Source: Lachnospiraceae bacterium
GTDB lineage: Bacteria; Bacillota_A; Clostridia; Lachnospirales; Lachnospiraceae
DNA length: 51,970 nucleotides
Assembly (NCBI GenBank): GCA_017464645.1
Contig: JAFTZF010000026.1
Location: 1 to 51,970 of the forward strand
Reading direction: 5' to 3'
The notes below the pieces were generated by a model. That model did no database searches, was not told the DNA's origin, and saw nothing but the letters and a program-made list of their open reading frames with translations. Within the stretch, counting starts at the first letter, position 1. The number at the start of each line of letters is the position of its first letter. The position numbers were made by a program, and so were the translations under genes. Shown here piece by piece: positions 1 to 8,967 of this stretch.

Positions 1-35
1 AGTTGCAACTGATAGAAAAGTAAGGAGAGTCGTGT

Positions 36-629
36 ATGACTGGATTAGAGAAAATGATCAGCCAGATTGCGGAAGAGGCTAAGAGCACTGCCCAGAGCAT
101 GGTGGCAGAGGCAACTGCCCAGGCGGAGCAGATGGTTTCGGAAGCAAAGGCAGAAGCAGATAAGATAAGCGAAGCAATCTTCAGACAGTCAGAGACAGAT
201 ACGAAAAATCATCTGGAAAGAATCCACTCCTCCGCAGACCTGCAGCGCAGAACAGCGATTTTGCAGGCGAAGCAGGAAGTGATCGCTTCCGTGCTGGAGA
301 AGGCTTATGCTTCTTTGAATGATATGGAGACTGAGGCGTATTTTGAATTGATAAAAAAGATTCTGGGAAAATACGCATTGCCTGAAGCAGGTAATATCTA
401 TTTTTCTGCAGCGGACTTAAAACGTCTGCCGGCGGGCTTTGAGAAAGAGATTTCCAAGATTGCAGCAGGGAAGGGCGGCAGCCTGACTTTGCAGAAGGAT
501 AGTAAAGACATAGAAAACGGGTGCATTCTGGTGTACGGCGGAATTGAAGAAAACTGTACCTTCCGGGCACTGTTCAATGCCCGGAAAGACCGCCTGCAGG
601 ATGTGGCCAATCGGGAGTTGTTCGCATAA
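36..629 (+). CDS. atpE: V-type ATPase subunit E
   Basis: Peripheral-stalk subunit of the V-type (archaeal-like) ATPase, linking the catalytic head to the membrane part. The 197-residue protein has a long Ala/Glu/Lys-rich N-terminal helix (about residues 10-110) and a compact C-terminal half, as expected for subunit E. The ATG at 36 follows an AAGGAG site at 22-28. It is the first complete gene of the E-C-F-A-B-D run; the membrane subunits I and K normally lie just upstream, outside this window. Identity rests on fold pattern plus operon position and is firm in that context. Confidence 0.9.
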   Translation: MTGLEKMISQIAEEAKSTAQSMVAEATAQAEQMVSEAKAEADKISEAIFRQSETDTKNHLERIHSSADLQRRTAILQAKQEVIASVLEKAYASLNDMETEAYFELIKKILGKYALPEAGNIYFSAADLKRLPAGFEKEISKIAAGKGGSLTLQKDSKDIENGCILVYGGIEENCTFRALFNARKDRLQDVANRELFA

Positions 630-650
630 CACGCATAAGGAGGTTAAGAT

Positions 651-1622
651 ATGTCTGATTTAGAATATACCTATGCGGTTGCGCGGATCCGTTCCAAGGA
701 GCTGTCTCTGTTTTCGGCAGGGACACTGGATCAGCTCATGGCCCGAAAGACTTATGAAAGCTGCCTGCAGTTTTTGCAGGAGAAGGGCTGGGGTGATTCG
801 GATACGCCCCTGGAGGCAGAAGCGATTTTGACCCGGGAGCGGGAAAAGACCTGGCAGGATGTGCGGGAGCTGGTAGCGGATATGTCGGTATTTGACATTC
901 TGGGTTATCCCAATGCTTTCCACAACCTGAAAGCTGCTATTAAGGAAGTGTGTGCCGGGGGAAAGGGCGCTGCGGTGTACTATCAGGACACCGACCCTTC
1001 CGCACAAGAGATCCTAAGGGCTGTGCAGGAGCATGACTTTGCAAGTCTTCCGGAAAACATGCGGGCCGCGGCAGCAGAGGCTCTGGAGACCCTGCTTCAT
1101 ACAAGAGACGGTCAGCTTTGTGATGTGATCGTGGACCGGGCGGCTTTGGACGCCGTGTATCAGGCGGGAAAGGCTGCCAGGGACGCTGTGCTTCGCGAAT
1201 ATGCCGAGTCCAGCGTAGCGGTAGCTGATATCAAGATCGCAGTCCGTTCCCAGAAAACCGCAAAAACGTTAGATTTTATGAGGAGTGCCCTGGCGCCCTG
1301 CGATTCCCTGGATGTGGAAGCCCTGGCCCGTGCGGCTCTTAAAGGCCCGGAAGCCATTGGGGAGTATCTGGCCGGCACCGCTTATGCAGCAGGTGCAGAA
1401 GCTCTGGCTAAGTCCCCCTCCGCCTTTGAGCGGTGGTGTGACAACCGGATCATCGAGGCCATTCGTCCTCAGAAATACAATTCCTTCTCCGTGGGCCCTA
1501 TCGTGGCATATGTGCTGGCCCGGGAGAATGAGATCAAAACGGTACGGATCATCCTGTCCGGTAAGCTGAATGGCCTGTCGGATGAATCCATCCGGGAAAG
1601 GATAAGGGAAATGTATGTATAA
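651..1622 (+). CDS. atpC: V-type ATPase subunit C
   Basis: Subunit C (the d/C-type stalk subunit, ntpC family), which connects the central rotor to the membrane ring. The protein has 323 residues, close to the family norm, is mostly helical and has no membrane segments. It starts at ATG 651 behind AAGGAGG at 637-643. Its end overlaps the start of subunit F by 8 bases, implying translational coupling. The call uses the N-terminal pattern (YAVARIRSKE) and its place between E and F. Confidence 0.9.
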   Translation: MSDLEYTYAVARIRSKELSLFSAGTLDQLMARKTYESCLQFLQEKGWGDSDTPLEAEAILTREREKTWQDVRELVADMSVFDILGYPNAFHNLKAAIKEVCAGGKGAAVYYQDTDPSAQEILRAVQEHDFASLPENMRAAAAEALETLLHTRDGQLCDVIVDRAALDAVYQAGKAARDAVLREYAESSVAVADIKIAVRSQKTAKTLDFMRSALAPCDSLDVEALARAALKGPEAIGEYLAGTAYAAGAEALAKSPSAFERWCDNRIIEAIRPQKYNSFSVGPIVAYVLARENEIKTVRIILSGKLNGLSDESIRERIREMYV

Positions 1623-1932
1623 GATAGCAGTGCTTGGAGATTATGACAGCATTTACGGCTTCGCTGCACTGGGCCTTGAGACTTTCCCGGAGACAGACCC
1701 GGCGCAGGCCGCAAAGAAGCTGCACCAGCTGGCCACAGGCGGCTATGCTGTCATCTATGTGACAGAACATCTGGCAGCCCAGATAGAAAGTGAAATCGAG
1801 AAATATAACGAGCAGATGCTTCCCTCCATCATCCTGATTCCCGGCGTTTACGGAAATACAGGCAAGGGTGTGGACAGCGTCAAGAAATCTGTAGAGCAGG
1901 CGGTAGGATCGGATATCCTGTTCAGCAACTAG
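1615..1932 (+). CDS. atpF: V-type ATPase subunit F
   Basis: Small central-stalk subunit F (ntpG family) of 105 residues. It starts with the typical hydrophobic strand and Gly-Asp turn (KIAVLGDYDSIYGFAALGL) and has the later IYVTEHLA and IILIPG strands of the Rossmann-like F fold. The start overlaps the end of subunit C, so it has no separate intergenic ribosome site and is probably translated by coupling. Confidence 0.92.
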   Translation: MYKIAVLGDYDSIYGFAALGLETFPETDPAQAAKKLHQLATGGYAVIYVTEHLAAQIESEIEKYNEQMLPSIILIPGVYGNTGKGVDSVKKSVEQAVGSDILFSN

Positions 1933-1953
1933 AAAGGTGGGTGATTCGTCCAA

Positions 1954-3720
1954 ATGAGTATTGGAACGATTAAAAAAGTAGCGGGACCGCTGGTAATCGC
2001 CGAAGGCATGCGTGATGCCAACATGTTCGACGTGGTCCGGGTTAGTAATCAGCGTCTCATCGGTGAGATCATTGAGATGCATGGGGATGAGGCTTCCATC
2101 CAGGTATATGAGGAGACCTCGGGTCTGGGCCCCGGTGAACCGGTAGAATCTACCAACTTCCCCATGTCTGTAGAATTGGGACCGGGACTCATCAGCAGTA
2201 TTTATGACGGTATTCAGCGTCCACTGGATGATATTATGAAATTGTCCGGAAACAACCTGAAGCGCGGTGTGGAGGTTCCGTCCCTGAAGCGGGATCTGAA
2301 ATGGGACTTTGTACCGGTGGCACAGGTTGGCGATGGAGTGGAGCCGGGTGATGTGCTGGGAACCGTAGAGGAGACTTCCTCTGTAACCCAGAAGATCATG
2401 GTGCCCTACGGAGTTTCCGGCACGGTAAAAGAGATCAAAGCAGGAAGCTTTACTGTAGAAGAAGTGGTCGCAGTCATTGCCACCAGGGAAGGTGACAAAG
2501 AGCTGACCATGATGCAGAAGTGGCCGGTTCGGAAAGGCCGCCCTTATACAAAGAAGCTGCCGCCGGAGATGCCGCTGGTAACCGGCCAGCGCGTGGTAGA
2601 TGCCATGTTCCCCATCGCAAAGGGTGGTGTGGCAGCCGTTCCCGGACCGTTCGGCTCCGGTAAGACCGTGATCCAGCATCAGCTGGCAAAATGGGCCGAG
2701 GCTGACATCGTAGTTTACATCGGCTGCGGTGAGCGTGGAAATGAGATGACGGACGTACTGAACGAGTTCCCGGAGCTGAAGGATCCGAAGACCGGCCGTT
2801 CCCTGATGGAGAGAACCGTTCTGATCGCAAATACCTCCGACATGCCCGTAGCGGCTCGTGAGGCATCCATTTATACGGGTATTACTATTGCAGAGTACTT
2901 CCGTGATATGGGTTATTCCGTAGCGCTGATGGCAGACTCCACCTCCCGCTGGGCTGAGGCTCTGCGAGAGATGTCCGGCCGTTTGGAAGAGATGCCCGGC
3001 GAGGAGGGCTATCCCGCATACCTGGGCTCCCGTCTGGCCCAGTTCTACGAGCGTGCCGGCCGCGTGGTTTCCCTGGGTAAGGACGAGAGGATCGGCGCCC
3101 TGTCCGTGATCGGAGCAGTATCCCCGCCCGGTGGTGATATTTCCGAGCCCGTATCTCAGGCAACCTTACGTATCGTAAAGGTTTACTGGGGACTGGATTC
3201 TTCCCTGGCTTACAGGCGCCATTTCCCGGCCATCAACTGGCTGACCAGCTATTCTCTGTATGTGGACAGCATGTCAAGCTGGTTTAATGAGCACGTAGCG
3301 CCCGATTGGATGGAAATGCGTCAGAGAATGATGAGCCTTCTGCAGGAAGAGGCAGAGCTGGATGAGATCGTAAAGATGGTAGGTATGGACGCCTTGTCTG
3401 CGCCCGACCGTCTGAAGATGGAAGCTGCCCGCTCCATTCGTGAGGACTTCCTTCATCAGAACTCCTTCCATGAGGTGGATACTTACACCTCTCTGGAGAA
3501 GCAGTATCTGATGATGAAGCTGGTGATCAGGTTCTTTGATGAAAGTATGGACGCTCTGAACCAGGGCGCAAATGTCAATGATATTATCAAGATGGCAGTC
3601 CGCGAGAGGATCGGCCGTTATAAATATACATTGAATGAAAACATTCAGAAAGAGTACGAGGCGATCAGCTCCGAGCTTGCAGCAGAACTGGCCAATGTAC
3701 TTGGGAAGGAGGCCTTCTGA
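1954..3720 (+). CDS. atpA: V-type ATPase catalytic subunit A
   Basis: Catalytic nucleotide-binding subunit of the V-ATPase head. The protein has 588 residues. The P-loop GPFGSGKT is at about 231-238 and the GERGNEM motif at about 259-265. A non-homologous insert region (about 110-185) separates the N-terminal barrel from the catalytic core and distinguishes V-type A from F-type beta. A downstream [18 protein letters not shown] stretch (here [14 protein letters not shown]) is also diagnostic. ATG 1954 follows AAAGGTGGG at 1933-1941. Whether the enzyme pumps H+ or Na+ cannot be read here because the K ring subunit is outside the window. Confidence 0.98.
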   Translation: MSIGTIKKVAGPLVIAEGMRDANMFDVVRVSNQRLIGEIIEMHGDEASIQVYEETSGLGPGEPVESTNFPMSVELGPGLISSIYDGIQRPLDDIMKLSGNNLKRGVEVPSLKRDLKWDFVPVAQVGDGVEPGDVLGTVEETSSVTQKIMVPYGVSGTVKEIKAGSFTVEEVVAVIATREGDKELTMMQKWPVRKGRPYTKKLPPEMPLVTGQRVVDAMFPIAKGGVAAVPGPFGSGKTVIQHQLAKWAEADIVVYIGCGERGNEMTDVLNEFPELKDPKTGRSLMERTVLIANTSDMPVAAREASIYTGITIAEYFRDMGYSVALMADSTSRWAEALREMSGRLEEMPGEEGYPAYLGSRLAQFYERAGRVVSLGKDERIGALSVIGAVSPPGGDISEPVSQATLRIVKVYWGLDSSLAYRRHFPAINWLTSYSLYVDSMSSWFNEHVAPDWMEMRQRMMSLLQEEAELDEIVKMVGMDALSAPDRLKMEAARSIREDFLHQNSFHEVDTYTSLEKQYLMMKLVIRFFDESMDALNQGANVNDIIKMAVRERIGRYKYTLNENIQKEYEAISSELAAELANVLGKEAF

Positions 3721-3722
3721 TC

Positions 3723-5096
3723 ATGCCAAAGGAATATAGAACAATACAGGAAGTGGCCGGCCCGCTGATGCTGGTACAGGGCGTAGAAGGCGTTACTTAT
3801 GATGAAATGGGTGAAATTGAGCTGGCAAACGGCGAGGTCCGCCGTTGTAAGGTGCTGGAGGTAAACGGAACCGATGCACTGGTGCAGCTGTACGAGAGCT
3901 CTACAGGTATCAACCTGTCCAACAGCAAGGTCCGTTTCCTGGGACGCACCCTGGAGCTGGGCGTGTCTGCAGACATGCTGGGCCGCGTATTTGACGGTAT
4001 GGGACATCCCATTGACAATGGCCCGGAGATCCTGCCGGATGAGCGCCGGGATATCAACGGCCTGCCCATGAACCCCGCAGCCCGGGACTACCCCAACGAG
4101 TTTATCCAGACCGGTGTTTCCGCTATCGATGGCCTGAATACTCTGGTTCGTGGACAGAAGCTTCCTATCTTCTCTGCATCCGGTATGCCCCACGCAGACC
4201 TGGGTGCCCAGATCGCAAGACAGGCAAAGGTTCGGGGCAGCAATGAGCAGTTTGCAGTAGTATTCGCTGCCATGGGTATCACCTTTGAGGAGTCCAATTT
4301 CTTCATTGACAGCTTTAAAGAGACCGGTGCTATCGACCGTACCGTTCTGTTTATCAACCTGGCAAATGACCCGGCTGTAGAGCGTATCGCAACCCCGCGT
4401 ATGGCGCTGACTGCAGCAGAGTATCTGGCATTTGAGCAGGATATGCATGTACTGGTAATTCTGACCGACATTACCAACTACGCAGACGCCTTGCGTGAGA
4501 TTTCCGCAGCCCGTAAGGAGGTTCCCGGCCGCCGCGGATATCCCGGATATCTGTACACCGACCTGGCCACACTGTACGAGCGTGCAGGCCGCCAGAAGGG
4601 CAAGAAGGGAAGCATTACCCTGATCCCCATTCTGACCATGCCCGAGGATGACAAGACCCATCCCATTCCGGACCTGACCGGATATATTACTGAGGGTCAG
4701 GTGATCTTAAGCCGCGAGCTGCACAGAAAAGGCGTGGTTCCGCCTATTGATGTACTGCCCTCCCTGTCCCGACTGAAGGATAAGGGTATCGGTGAAGGCA
4801 AGACCCGGGCAGATCACTCCAACACCATGAACCAGCTGTTCTCCGCCTATGCCCGTGGTAAAGAGGCGAAAGAACTGATGGTGATCTTAGGTGAGGCGGC
4901 GCTGTCCGATATCGACCTGATCTATGCAAAATTTGCGGATGCATTTGAAAAAGAATATGTATCCCAGGGCTTTGACGGCAACCGTGACATCGAAGAGACC
5001 CTGAATATCGGCTGGAAATTACTCTCTATCCTGCCCAGAAGTGAGCTGAAACGTATCGACGATAAGTATCTGGATGAACACTACGGTAAGCACTAG
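3723..5096 (+). CDS. atpB: V-type ATPase regulatory subunit B
   Basis: Non-catalytic nucleotide-binding subunit B, alternating with A in the head. The 457 residues are the usual length. There is no intact Walker A; the equivalent region reads [19 protein letters not shown], the B-subunit signature. The ATG lies 2 bases after the stop of subunit A, with AAGGAGG at 3706-3712 inside the end of the A gene. Confidence 0.98.
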   Translation: MPKEYRTIQEVAGPLMLVQGVEGVTYDEMGEIELANGEVRRCKVLEVNGTDALVQLYESSTGINLSNSKVRFLGRTLELGVSADMLGRVFDGMGHPIDNGPEILPDERRDINGLPMNPAARDYPNEFIQTGVSAIDGLNTLVRGQKLPIFSASGMPHADLGAQIARQAKVRGSNEQFAVVFAAMGITFEESNFFIDSFKETGAIDRTVLFINLANDPAVERIATPRMALTAAEYLAFEQDMHVLVILTDITNYADALREISAARKEVPGRRGYPGYLYTDLATLYERAGRQKGKKGSITLIPILTMPEDDKTHPIPDLTGYITEGQVILSRELHRKGVVPPIDVLPSLSRLKDKGIGEGKTRADHSNTMNQLFSAYARGKEAKELMVILGEAALSDIDLIYAKFADAFEKEYVSQGFDGNRDIEETLNIGWKLLSILPRSELKRIDDKYLDEHYGKH

Positions 5097-5130
5097 GCTC
5101 ACACAATATGGAAGGAAAGAGGTGGTTTGA

Positions 5131-5802
5131 TTGGCATCTACGCAGGTAAACCCGACCCGTATGGAGCTTACCAAGCAGAAGAAAAAGCTGGTGACTGCGG
5201 TGCGCGGCCACAAGCTTCTGAAGGATAAGCGGGATGAGCTGATGCGTCAGTTCATGGAGTTGGTTCGGGAAAATATGGCTCTTCGGCAGAAGGTAGAGGC
5301 TGGCATCAAATCTGCAAATACCAATTTTGTCATTGCAAAGGCAGGCATGTCCGAGGAAATCCTCAATGTGGCCCTCATGGCTCCCAAGCAGGAGGTCTAT
5401 CTGGAGATTGGCAAGCGCAATGTTATGAGTGTGGACATTCCCGTCTTTGAGTACAAAACAAGAACTGCAGACACCAATGACATCTACTCTTATGGATTTG
5501 CTTTTACCTCCAGCGACCTGGACGATGTGGTAAAATCTCTGGCAGATATTCTGCCTGACATGCTGGTACTGGCAGAGCGCGAAAAGGCCTGTCAGCTCAT
5601 GGCCAGCGAGATTGAAAAGACCCGCCGCCGTGTAAACGCGCTGGAGCACGTGATCATCCCCGAGGCGCAGAAGAATATCAAGTATATTACCATGAAGCTG
5701 GATGAGAACGAGCGAAGCACTCAGATCCGTCTGATGAAGGTAAAGGACATGATGCTGGAAGAAGCTCATCATTACAAAGAAAAACAGAAACAGCAGGCAT
5801 AG
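5131..5802 (+). CDS. atpD: V-type ATPase subunit D
   Basis: Central rotor shaft subunit D. The 223-residue protein begins with the family pattern NPTRMELTKQKKKL and is almost all helical with long N- and C-terminal coiled coils. The start is a TTG at 5131 placed behind GAAAGAGGTGG (5115-5125); no in-frame ATG gives a better site until residue 11. It is the last V-ATPase gene and is followed 20 bases later by a strong terminator. Confidence 0.95.
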   Translation: MASTQVNPTRMELTKQKKKLVTAVRGHKLLKDKRDELMRQFMELVRENMALRQKVEAGIKSANTNFVIAKAGMSEEILNVALMAPKQEVYLEIGKRNVMSVDIPVFEYKTRTADTNDIYSYGFAFTSSDLDDVVKSLADILPDMLVLAEREKACQLMASEIEKTRRRVNALEHVIIPEAQKNIKYITMKLDENERSTQIRLMKVKDMMLEEAHHYKEKQKQQA

Positions 5803-5821
5803 AGTCCTGTGAAGAAAGGGG

Positions 5822-5862
5822 GAGCCCTTCAAGTCGTTTTATGACCTGAGGGGCTCTCTTTT
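5822..5862 (+). terminator. Rho-independent terminator of V-ATPase operon
   Basis: A 14-bp stem (arms 5822-5835 and 5843-5856, one A/C mismatch and a G-T pair, 7-nt loop) is followed by TCTTTT. It lies 20 bases after the atpD stop. Confidence 0.9.
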
Positions 5863-5863
5863 A

Positions 5864-6096
5864 CGTTGCCGGGGTCTAAGGGAAGATCCGGCGGATTTTT
5901 GGTAAAGACATAGAGTCATGTATGCTTCCTGGTTTTGTCTTTTTATCTGTTTATTTTCTCTCATCTTTAACCCTCCTGCCTTCAGGCGAATCTGAAAACG
6001 GAGGTTCCGATTAACAATGAATGGGGTATCATTTATAATTTTAAAAGATACAGTTTGTCTCTTTGTGTGGTTTTATATTATCGCAGATTGTCCGTT
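5864..6096. other. Intergenic stretch with no recognised gene
   Basis: This stretch lies between the V-ATPase terminator and the broken regulator. It contains stops in all frames and no convincing gene. A 27-codon ORF starting at 6017 behind GGAGGTTCC has no further support. Confidence 0.5.
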
Positions 6097-6111
6097 TTGA
6101 ACATTGTTCAA
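6097..6111. promoter_or_regulatory. Inverted repeat, candidate regulator operator
   Basis: TTGAACA-T-TGTTCAA is a perfect 7-bp inverted repeat around a single base. It lies just upstream of the remains of an XRE-type regulator, where an autoregulatory site would be expected. Binding by that (now broken) regulator is inference. Confidence 0.45.
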
Positions 6112-6117
6112 ATTTTA

Positions 6118-6426
6118 TGAGATTAGATTCTTCTTGTATAAAATCCGGTAAGAAGGGGTGGTCCTGGAGCGACTTGTCGGGTTTGAGCGGGTTGCCGGAT
6201 GCCACGATTCGAAAAATATTTTCGGGTGAAACAGCAGACCCCCGTCTGGAAACCGCAATGGGAGGCTCGTATCGCGGACATAAAGGAGTCTGCGGCAGAA
6301 CTTGCCAGTTCGCTTCGGAGAGATAAAACGCATTTATTTATTGTTGCGTGCATATTAGGTGCTACTCTGATCCTGTTTCTGATGGTGGATCTGATGGTAG
6401 GAAGCGTTGGATGGATCAGATATTAG
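6118..6426 (+). pseudogene. Broken XRE-type HTH protein with C-terminal membrane segment
   Basis: Two fragments lie in different frames. The first (stop at about 6326) reads as an XRE-type DNA-binding helix-turn-helix: GWSWSDLSGLSGLPDATIRK then IFSGETADPRLETAMGGS. Around 6265 the sense continues one frame over as ARIADIKESAAELASSLRRD, then a hydrophobic segment (LFIVACILGATLILFLMVDL) ending near WIRY at 6423. Intact relatives recalled from Clostridia join an HTH to such a tail through a longer linker, so a frame-changing deletion has removed the linker. The N-terminus before the HTH also looks degraded. The fragments might be separately translated, but a ribosome site for the second is not seen. 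Confidence 0.65.
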
Positions 6427-6450
6427 TAAGATGTTAATATAAAAAGAGGA

Positions 6451-6479
6451 TTGGACAAAGAGGCTCTCTTTGTGATAAA
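6451..6479 (+). promoter_or_regulatory. Promoter with inverted repeat in its spacer
   Basis: TTGGAC (6451-6456) and GATAAA (6474-6479) are 17 bases apart. The spacer is almost filled by a perfect inverted repeat, ACAAAGAG-GCT-CTCTTTGT (6455-6473). A dyad between -35 and -10 is a classic place for a repressor or MerR-like activator. It should drive the small membrane protein starting at 6521. Confidence 0.55.
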
Positions 6480-6520
6480 ATAAAGTCATCAATTTAATTC
6501 AAATGAAGGAGGACAGGGTT

Positions 6521-6841
6521 ATGTCAACAGGATTAAAAGTTTGGTTATGGATTGTTTTTGTAGTAAACATTATTGGAACTGTAGTCGGCCTGGTTGGAAA
6601 CATTCTTGGTGGTGTTTGGGGCTGGGTTAGCATTGTCCTGGGTGTAGTTGGTATTGTGGCAGTTGGAATGATGTTGTTTAAGCAGAAAAAAACAGGTTTT
6701 ACAATGTTGATCGGTGTAGAGGTGCTGAGCATCGTGGTCAGTCTGTTTGCAGGCGGAATCGTTAGTACTATTATCGGTGCAGCACTTTTTCTGGGTATTA
6801 CCTGGTTATTCCTGAAAAACGATTGGGCAAGCTTTACCTAA
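6521..6841 (+). CDS. Small hydrophobic membrane protein, unknown function
   Basis: A 106-residue protein with about four membrane segments filling nearly the whole chain (roughly residues 5-30, 32-52, 58-78 and 80-100), rich in Gly, Val and Ile. The ATG at 6521 is chosen because AAGGAGG sits at 6506-6512; an upstream in-frame ATG at 6503 would put the start before the ribosome site. It has its own promoter with a dyad in the spacer and is closed by a terminator at 6883-6919. No family was recognised; it resembles small stress-type membrane proteins only in general form. Confidence 0.75.
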   Translation: MSTGLKVWLWIVFVVNIIGTVVGLVGNILGGVWGWVSIVLGVVGIVAVGMMLFKQKKTGFTMLIGVEVLSIVVSLFAGGIVSTIIGAALFLGITWLFLKNDWASFT

Positions 6842-6882
6842 GGATCAGTGTCTGTACATAATGAATAAAAGTGAATGAGAGG

Positions 6883-6919
6883 CCGCGCCCCGTGCACTGT
6901 AGCAGGGGCGCGGTTTTTT
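6883..6919 (+). terminator. Rho-independent terminator
   Basis: A GC-rich stem (CCGCGCCCC at 6883-6891 with GGGGCGCGG at 6905-6913, extended by TGC/GCA inside) is followed by six T (6914-6919). It ends the small membrane protein gene. Confidence 0.92.
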
Positions 6920-6947
6920 GCATATAGTAAACAAAAAGGAGATTTTC

Positions 6948-7370
6948 ATGAATCCTTATTATGAAAAATATATGCGGGGGAACTTTCCGGCTGCGAGCGC
7001 GTATCCGGTCTATCCTTTTTGCCCTATGTGCCCGTGGGAGGATGAAAAAGCAAAAGATCAAAGGCGCATGCAAGAGCTGTATCCAACCCTGGCTCGACAA
7101 ATTCAACCGCTGGTAGAAGAAGAGTGCGACCGGATGGAATATGACGGCAGCTTTATGTTTGATGAGTTTCCGGACCGGCTTCAGATCCGCCGGATCTGCA
7201 ATCGGATTTACGACCGGATGGATAAACGGTCGCTGCAGGATGATATGATGATGCAGAGTGTGGATTCTCACCAGGAATGGCTGCGGGACCTGATCACCGT
7301 CATGCTGCTGAATGAAATGCATCAGAGGCGCTGCAGAAGAAGAGACAGGAGATGCAACTGGTTATATTAA
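6948..7370 (+). CDS. Hypothetical protein, acidic and Met/Arg-rich
   Basis: A 140-residue soluble protein of unknown function. The N-terminus is rich in Tyr and Pro with a short Cys pair (YPFCPMCPW, about residues 22-30). The middle is acidic and helical (about 40-115). The last ten residues are strongly basic with Cys (QRRCRRRDRRC). ATG 6948 follows AAAAGGAG at 6935-6942; an upstream in-frame start at 6918 is less likely because it would precede that site. Similar Tyr/Pro/Cys composition is seen in spore-associated proteins, but that link is only a guess. Confidence 0.7.
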   Translation: MNPYYEKYMRGNFPAASAYPVYPFCPMCPWEDEKAKDQRRMQELYPTLARQIQPLVEEECDRMEYDGSFMFDEFPDRLQIRRICNRIYDRMDKRSLQDDMMMQSVDSHQEWLRDLITVMLLNEMHQRRCRRRDRRCNWLY

Positions 7371-7376
7371 AAAAGA

Positions 7377-7424
7377 AAACCCCCGGCTTTTGTAAGTCTA
7401 CAAAGAGCGGGGGTCTATTTTTTG
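7377..7424. terminator. Bidirectional terminator between convergent genes
   Basis: ACCCCCG and CGGGGGT arms are joined through a second helix (TTTTGTA with TACAAAG), followed by TATTTTTT on the plus strand. T-rich sequence also follows the stem on the minus strand. It serves the small gene on the left and the dehydrogenase on the right. Confidence 0.85.
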
Positions 7425-7425
7425 G

Positions 7426-8793
7426 CTATTTTTTTGTGATTTCACGGGCAACATGGATGCCGCTGGCGGAGGCGTGGGACAGGGAGTGGGTGATACCGCT
7501 TCCGTCACCGATGATATACAGGCCTTTATGCCGGGTTTCCAGATGCTCATCCACCGCCACTTCCATATTATAGAATTTAACTTCCACACCGTAAAGCAGG
7601 GTGTCGTCATTGGCAGTACCGGGAGCCACCTTATCCAGGGCATAGATCATTTCGATGATACCGTCCAGGATTCGCTTGGGCAGAACCAGGCTCAGGTCGC
7701 CGGGCGTTGCATTGAGGGTAGGTGTCATAAAGGAGTCCTGCATTCGGTTGGGAGTGGAACGGCGGCCCCGGATCAGATCACCGAAGCGCTGAACAATGAC
7801 GCCGCCGCCCAGCATAGTGCTTAAGCGGGCGATGGATTCACCATAGCCGTTGGAGTCCTTGAATGGTTCGGAAAAGTGTTTTGCCACCAGCAGCGCAAAG
7901 TTGGTGTTTTCTGTCTGCTTGGCCGGGTCTTCGTAACTGTGTCCGTTTACAGTGATGATGCCGTTGGTATTTTCATTTACCACGGCCCCCTTGGGATTCA
8001 TACAGAAGGTGCGGACCAGGTCGCCGTACTTCTGGGTACGATAGACAATCTTGCTCTCATACAGCTCGTCAGTCAGGTGTGAGAATACTTCAGCGGGCAA
8101 TTCCACGCGGACACCGATATCTACACGGTTGCTTTTGGTGGGGATGTCCAGGTCCCTGCACACGGTTTCCATCCACTTGGAGCCGCTGCGGCCAACGGAG
8201 ATGATACAGTCTGTACAGCTGTAAGAACCGGCTTTGGTCTGAACCTCATAACCGCCGTCAATGATCGCAACAGCTTCCACAGGAGTGTCAAAAAAGAAAT
8301 CTACCCGATCCTTCAGATAAGCATAGAGATTTTCCAACACCACATAGTTGATGTCAGTGCCCAGATGGCGCACAGAAGCATCCAGCAGATGCAGGTCGTT
8401 TTGAATACAAAGCTTCTTAAAACGAGTACCGGCAGTGGAATATAATCTGGTGCCTTCCCCGCCATAGGCCATATTGATCTCATCTACGTAGCGCATCAGG
8501 TCCAATGCCTGCTTTTTACCGATATATTCGTACAGAGTACCACCAAAGTCGTTGGTGATATTGTATTTGCCATCGGAGAAGGCACCGGCACCGCCAAAGC
8601 CGCTCATAATGGAACAGCTCTTACAGCCAATGCAGGTCTTGATCTTATCCCCGTCAATGGGGCAATGGCGTTTGCTTAAGGCATGGCCGGCCTCGAAAAC
8701 ACCTACTTTTAATTGCGGGTTCAGGCGTATCAGCTCATAAGCAGAAAAAATACCGCCGGGACCGGCGCCAATAATCAGTATATCGTAATTCAT
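7426..8793 (-). CDS. FAD-dependent dehydrogenase (COG2509-like)
   Basis: A 455-residue flavoprotein. The N-terminus has the dinucleotide-binding motif ILIIGAGPGGIFSAYEL (about residues 5-21). The cysteine-rich KTCIGCKSCSIMSGFGGAGA (from about residue 51) and the C-terminal GDGSGITHSLSHASASG are typical of the uncharacterised FAD-dependent dehydrogenase group. Start ATG 8793 has GGAGGA just upstream on the minus strand; a longer reading from 8829 would include that site and is rejected. The substrate is unknown. The CxxC pair near the flavin could be redox-active, which is inference. Confidence 0.88.
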   Translation of the reverse strand: MNYDILIIGAGPGGIFSAYELIRLNPQLKVGVFEAGHALSKRHCPIDGDKIKTCIGCKSCSIMSGFGGAGAFSDGKYNITNDFGGTLYEYIGKKQALDLMRYVDEINMAYGGEGTRLYSTAGTRFKKLCIQNDLHLLDASVRHLGTDINYVVLENLYAYLKDRVDFFFDTPVEAVAIIDGGYEVQTKAGSYSCTDCIISVGRSGSKWMETVCRDLDIPTKSNRVDIGVRVELPAEVFSHLTDELYESKIVYRTQKYGDLVRTFCMNPKGAVVNENTNGIITVNGHSYEDPAKQTENTNFALLVAKHFSEPFKDSNGYGESIARLSTMLGGGVIVQRFGDLIRGRRSTPNRMQDSFMTPTLNATPGDLSLVLPKRILDGIIEMIYALDKVAPGTANDDTLLYGVEVKFYNMEVAVDEHLETRHKGLYIIGDGSGITHSLSHASASGIHVAREITKK

Positions 8794-8889
8794 AGGGTTC
8801 CTCCAAACACATTTGTTTTGCATCCTCATTATATATTATTTAGGCCCAAAAAGCCATATGAAATCACAGGGGATGTTTGGGCAGGAATA

Positions 8890-8918
8890 TTGTCCTTCCC
8901 GGGAATGTGTGATATAAT
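8890..8918 (+). promoter_or_regulatory. Sigma-A-type promoter for methyltransferase operon
   Basis: TTGTCC at 8890-8895 and a perfect TATAAT at 8913-8918 are 17 bases apart. The next gene starts at 8968. Confidence 0.75.
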
Positions 8919-8967
8919 TTAGCCGAAAGTAACGGGTATAACGCGGTTAGAGAGGCAGTTTTAATAC

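Noticed and set aside
1..10. Palindrome AGTTGCAACT at the window start
   Set aside because: Ten bases only, with no context upstream; chance is likely.
1549..2679. A 376-codon minus-strand ORF in the V-ATPase operon
   Set aside because: It lies across three confirmed ATPase genes on the other strand; a coding shadow.
6017..6100. 27-codon ORF behind GGAGGTTCC
   Set aside because: Short, with no known motif, and it runs into the region of the candidate operator; not enough support.
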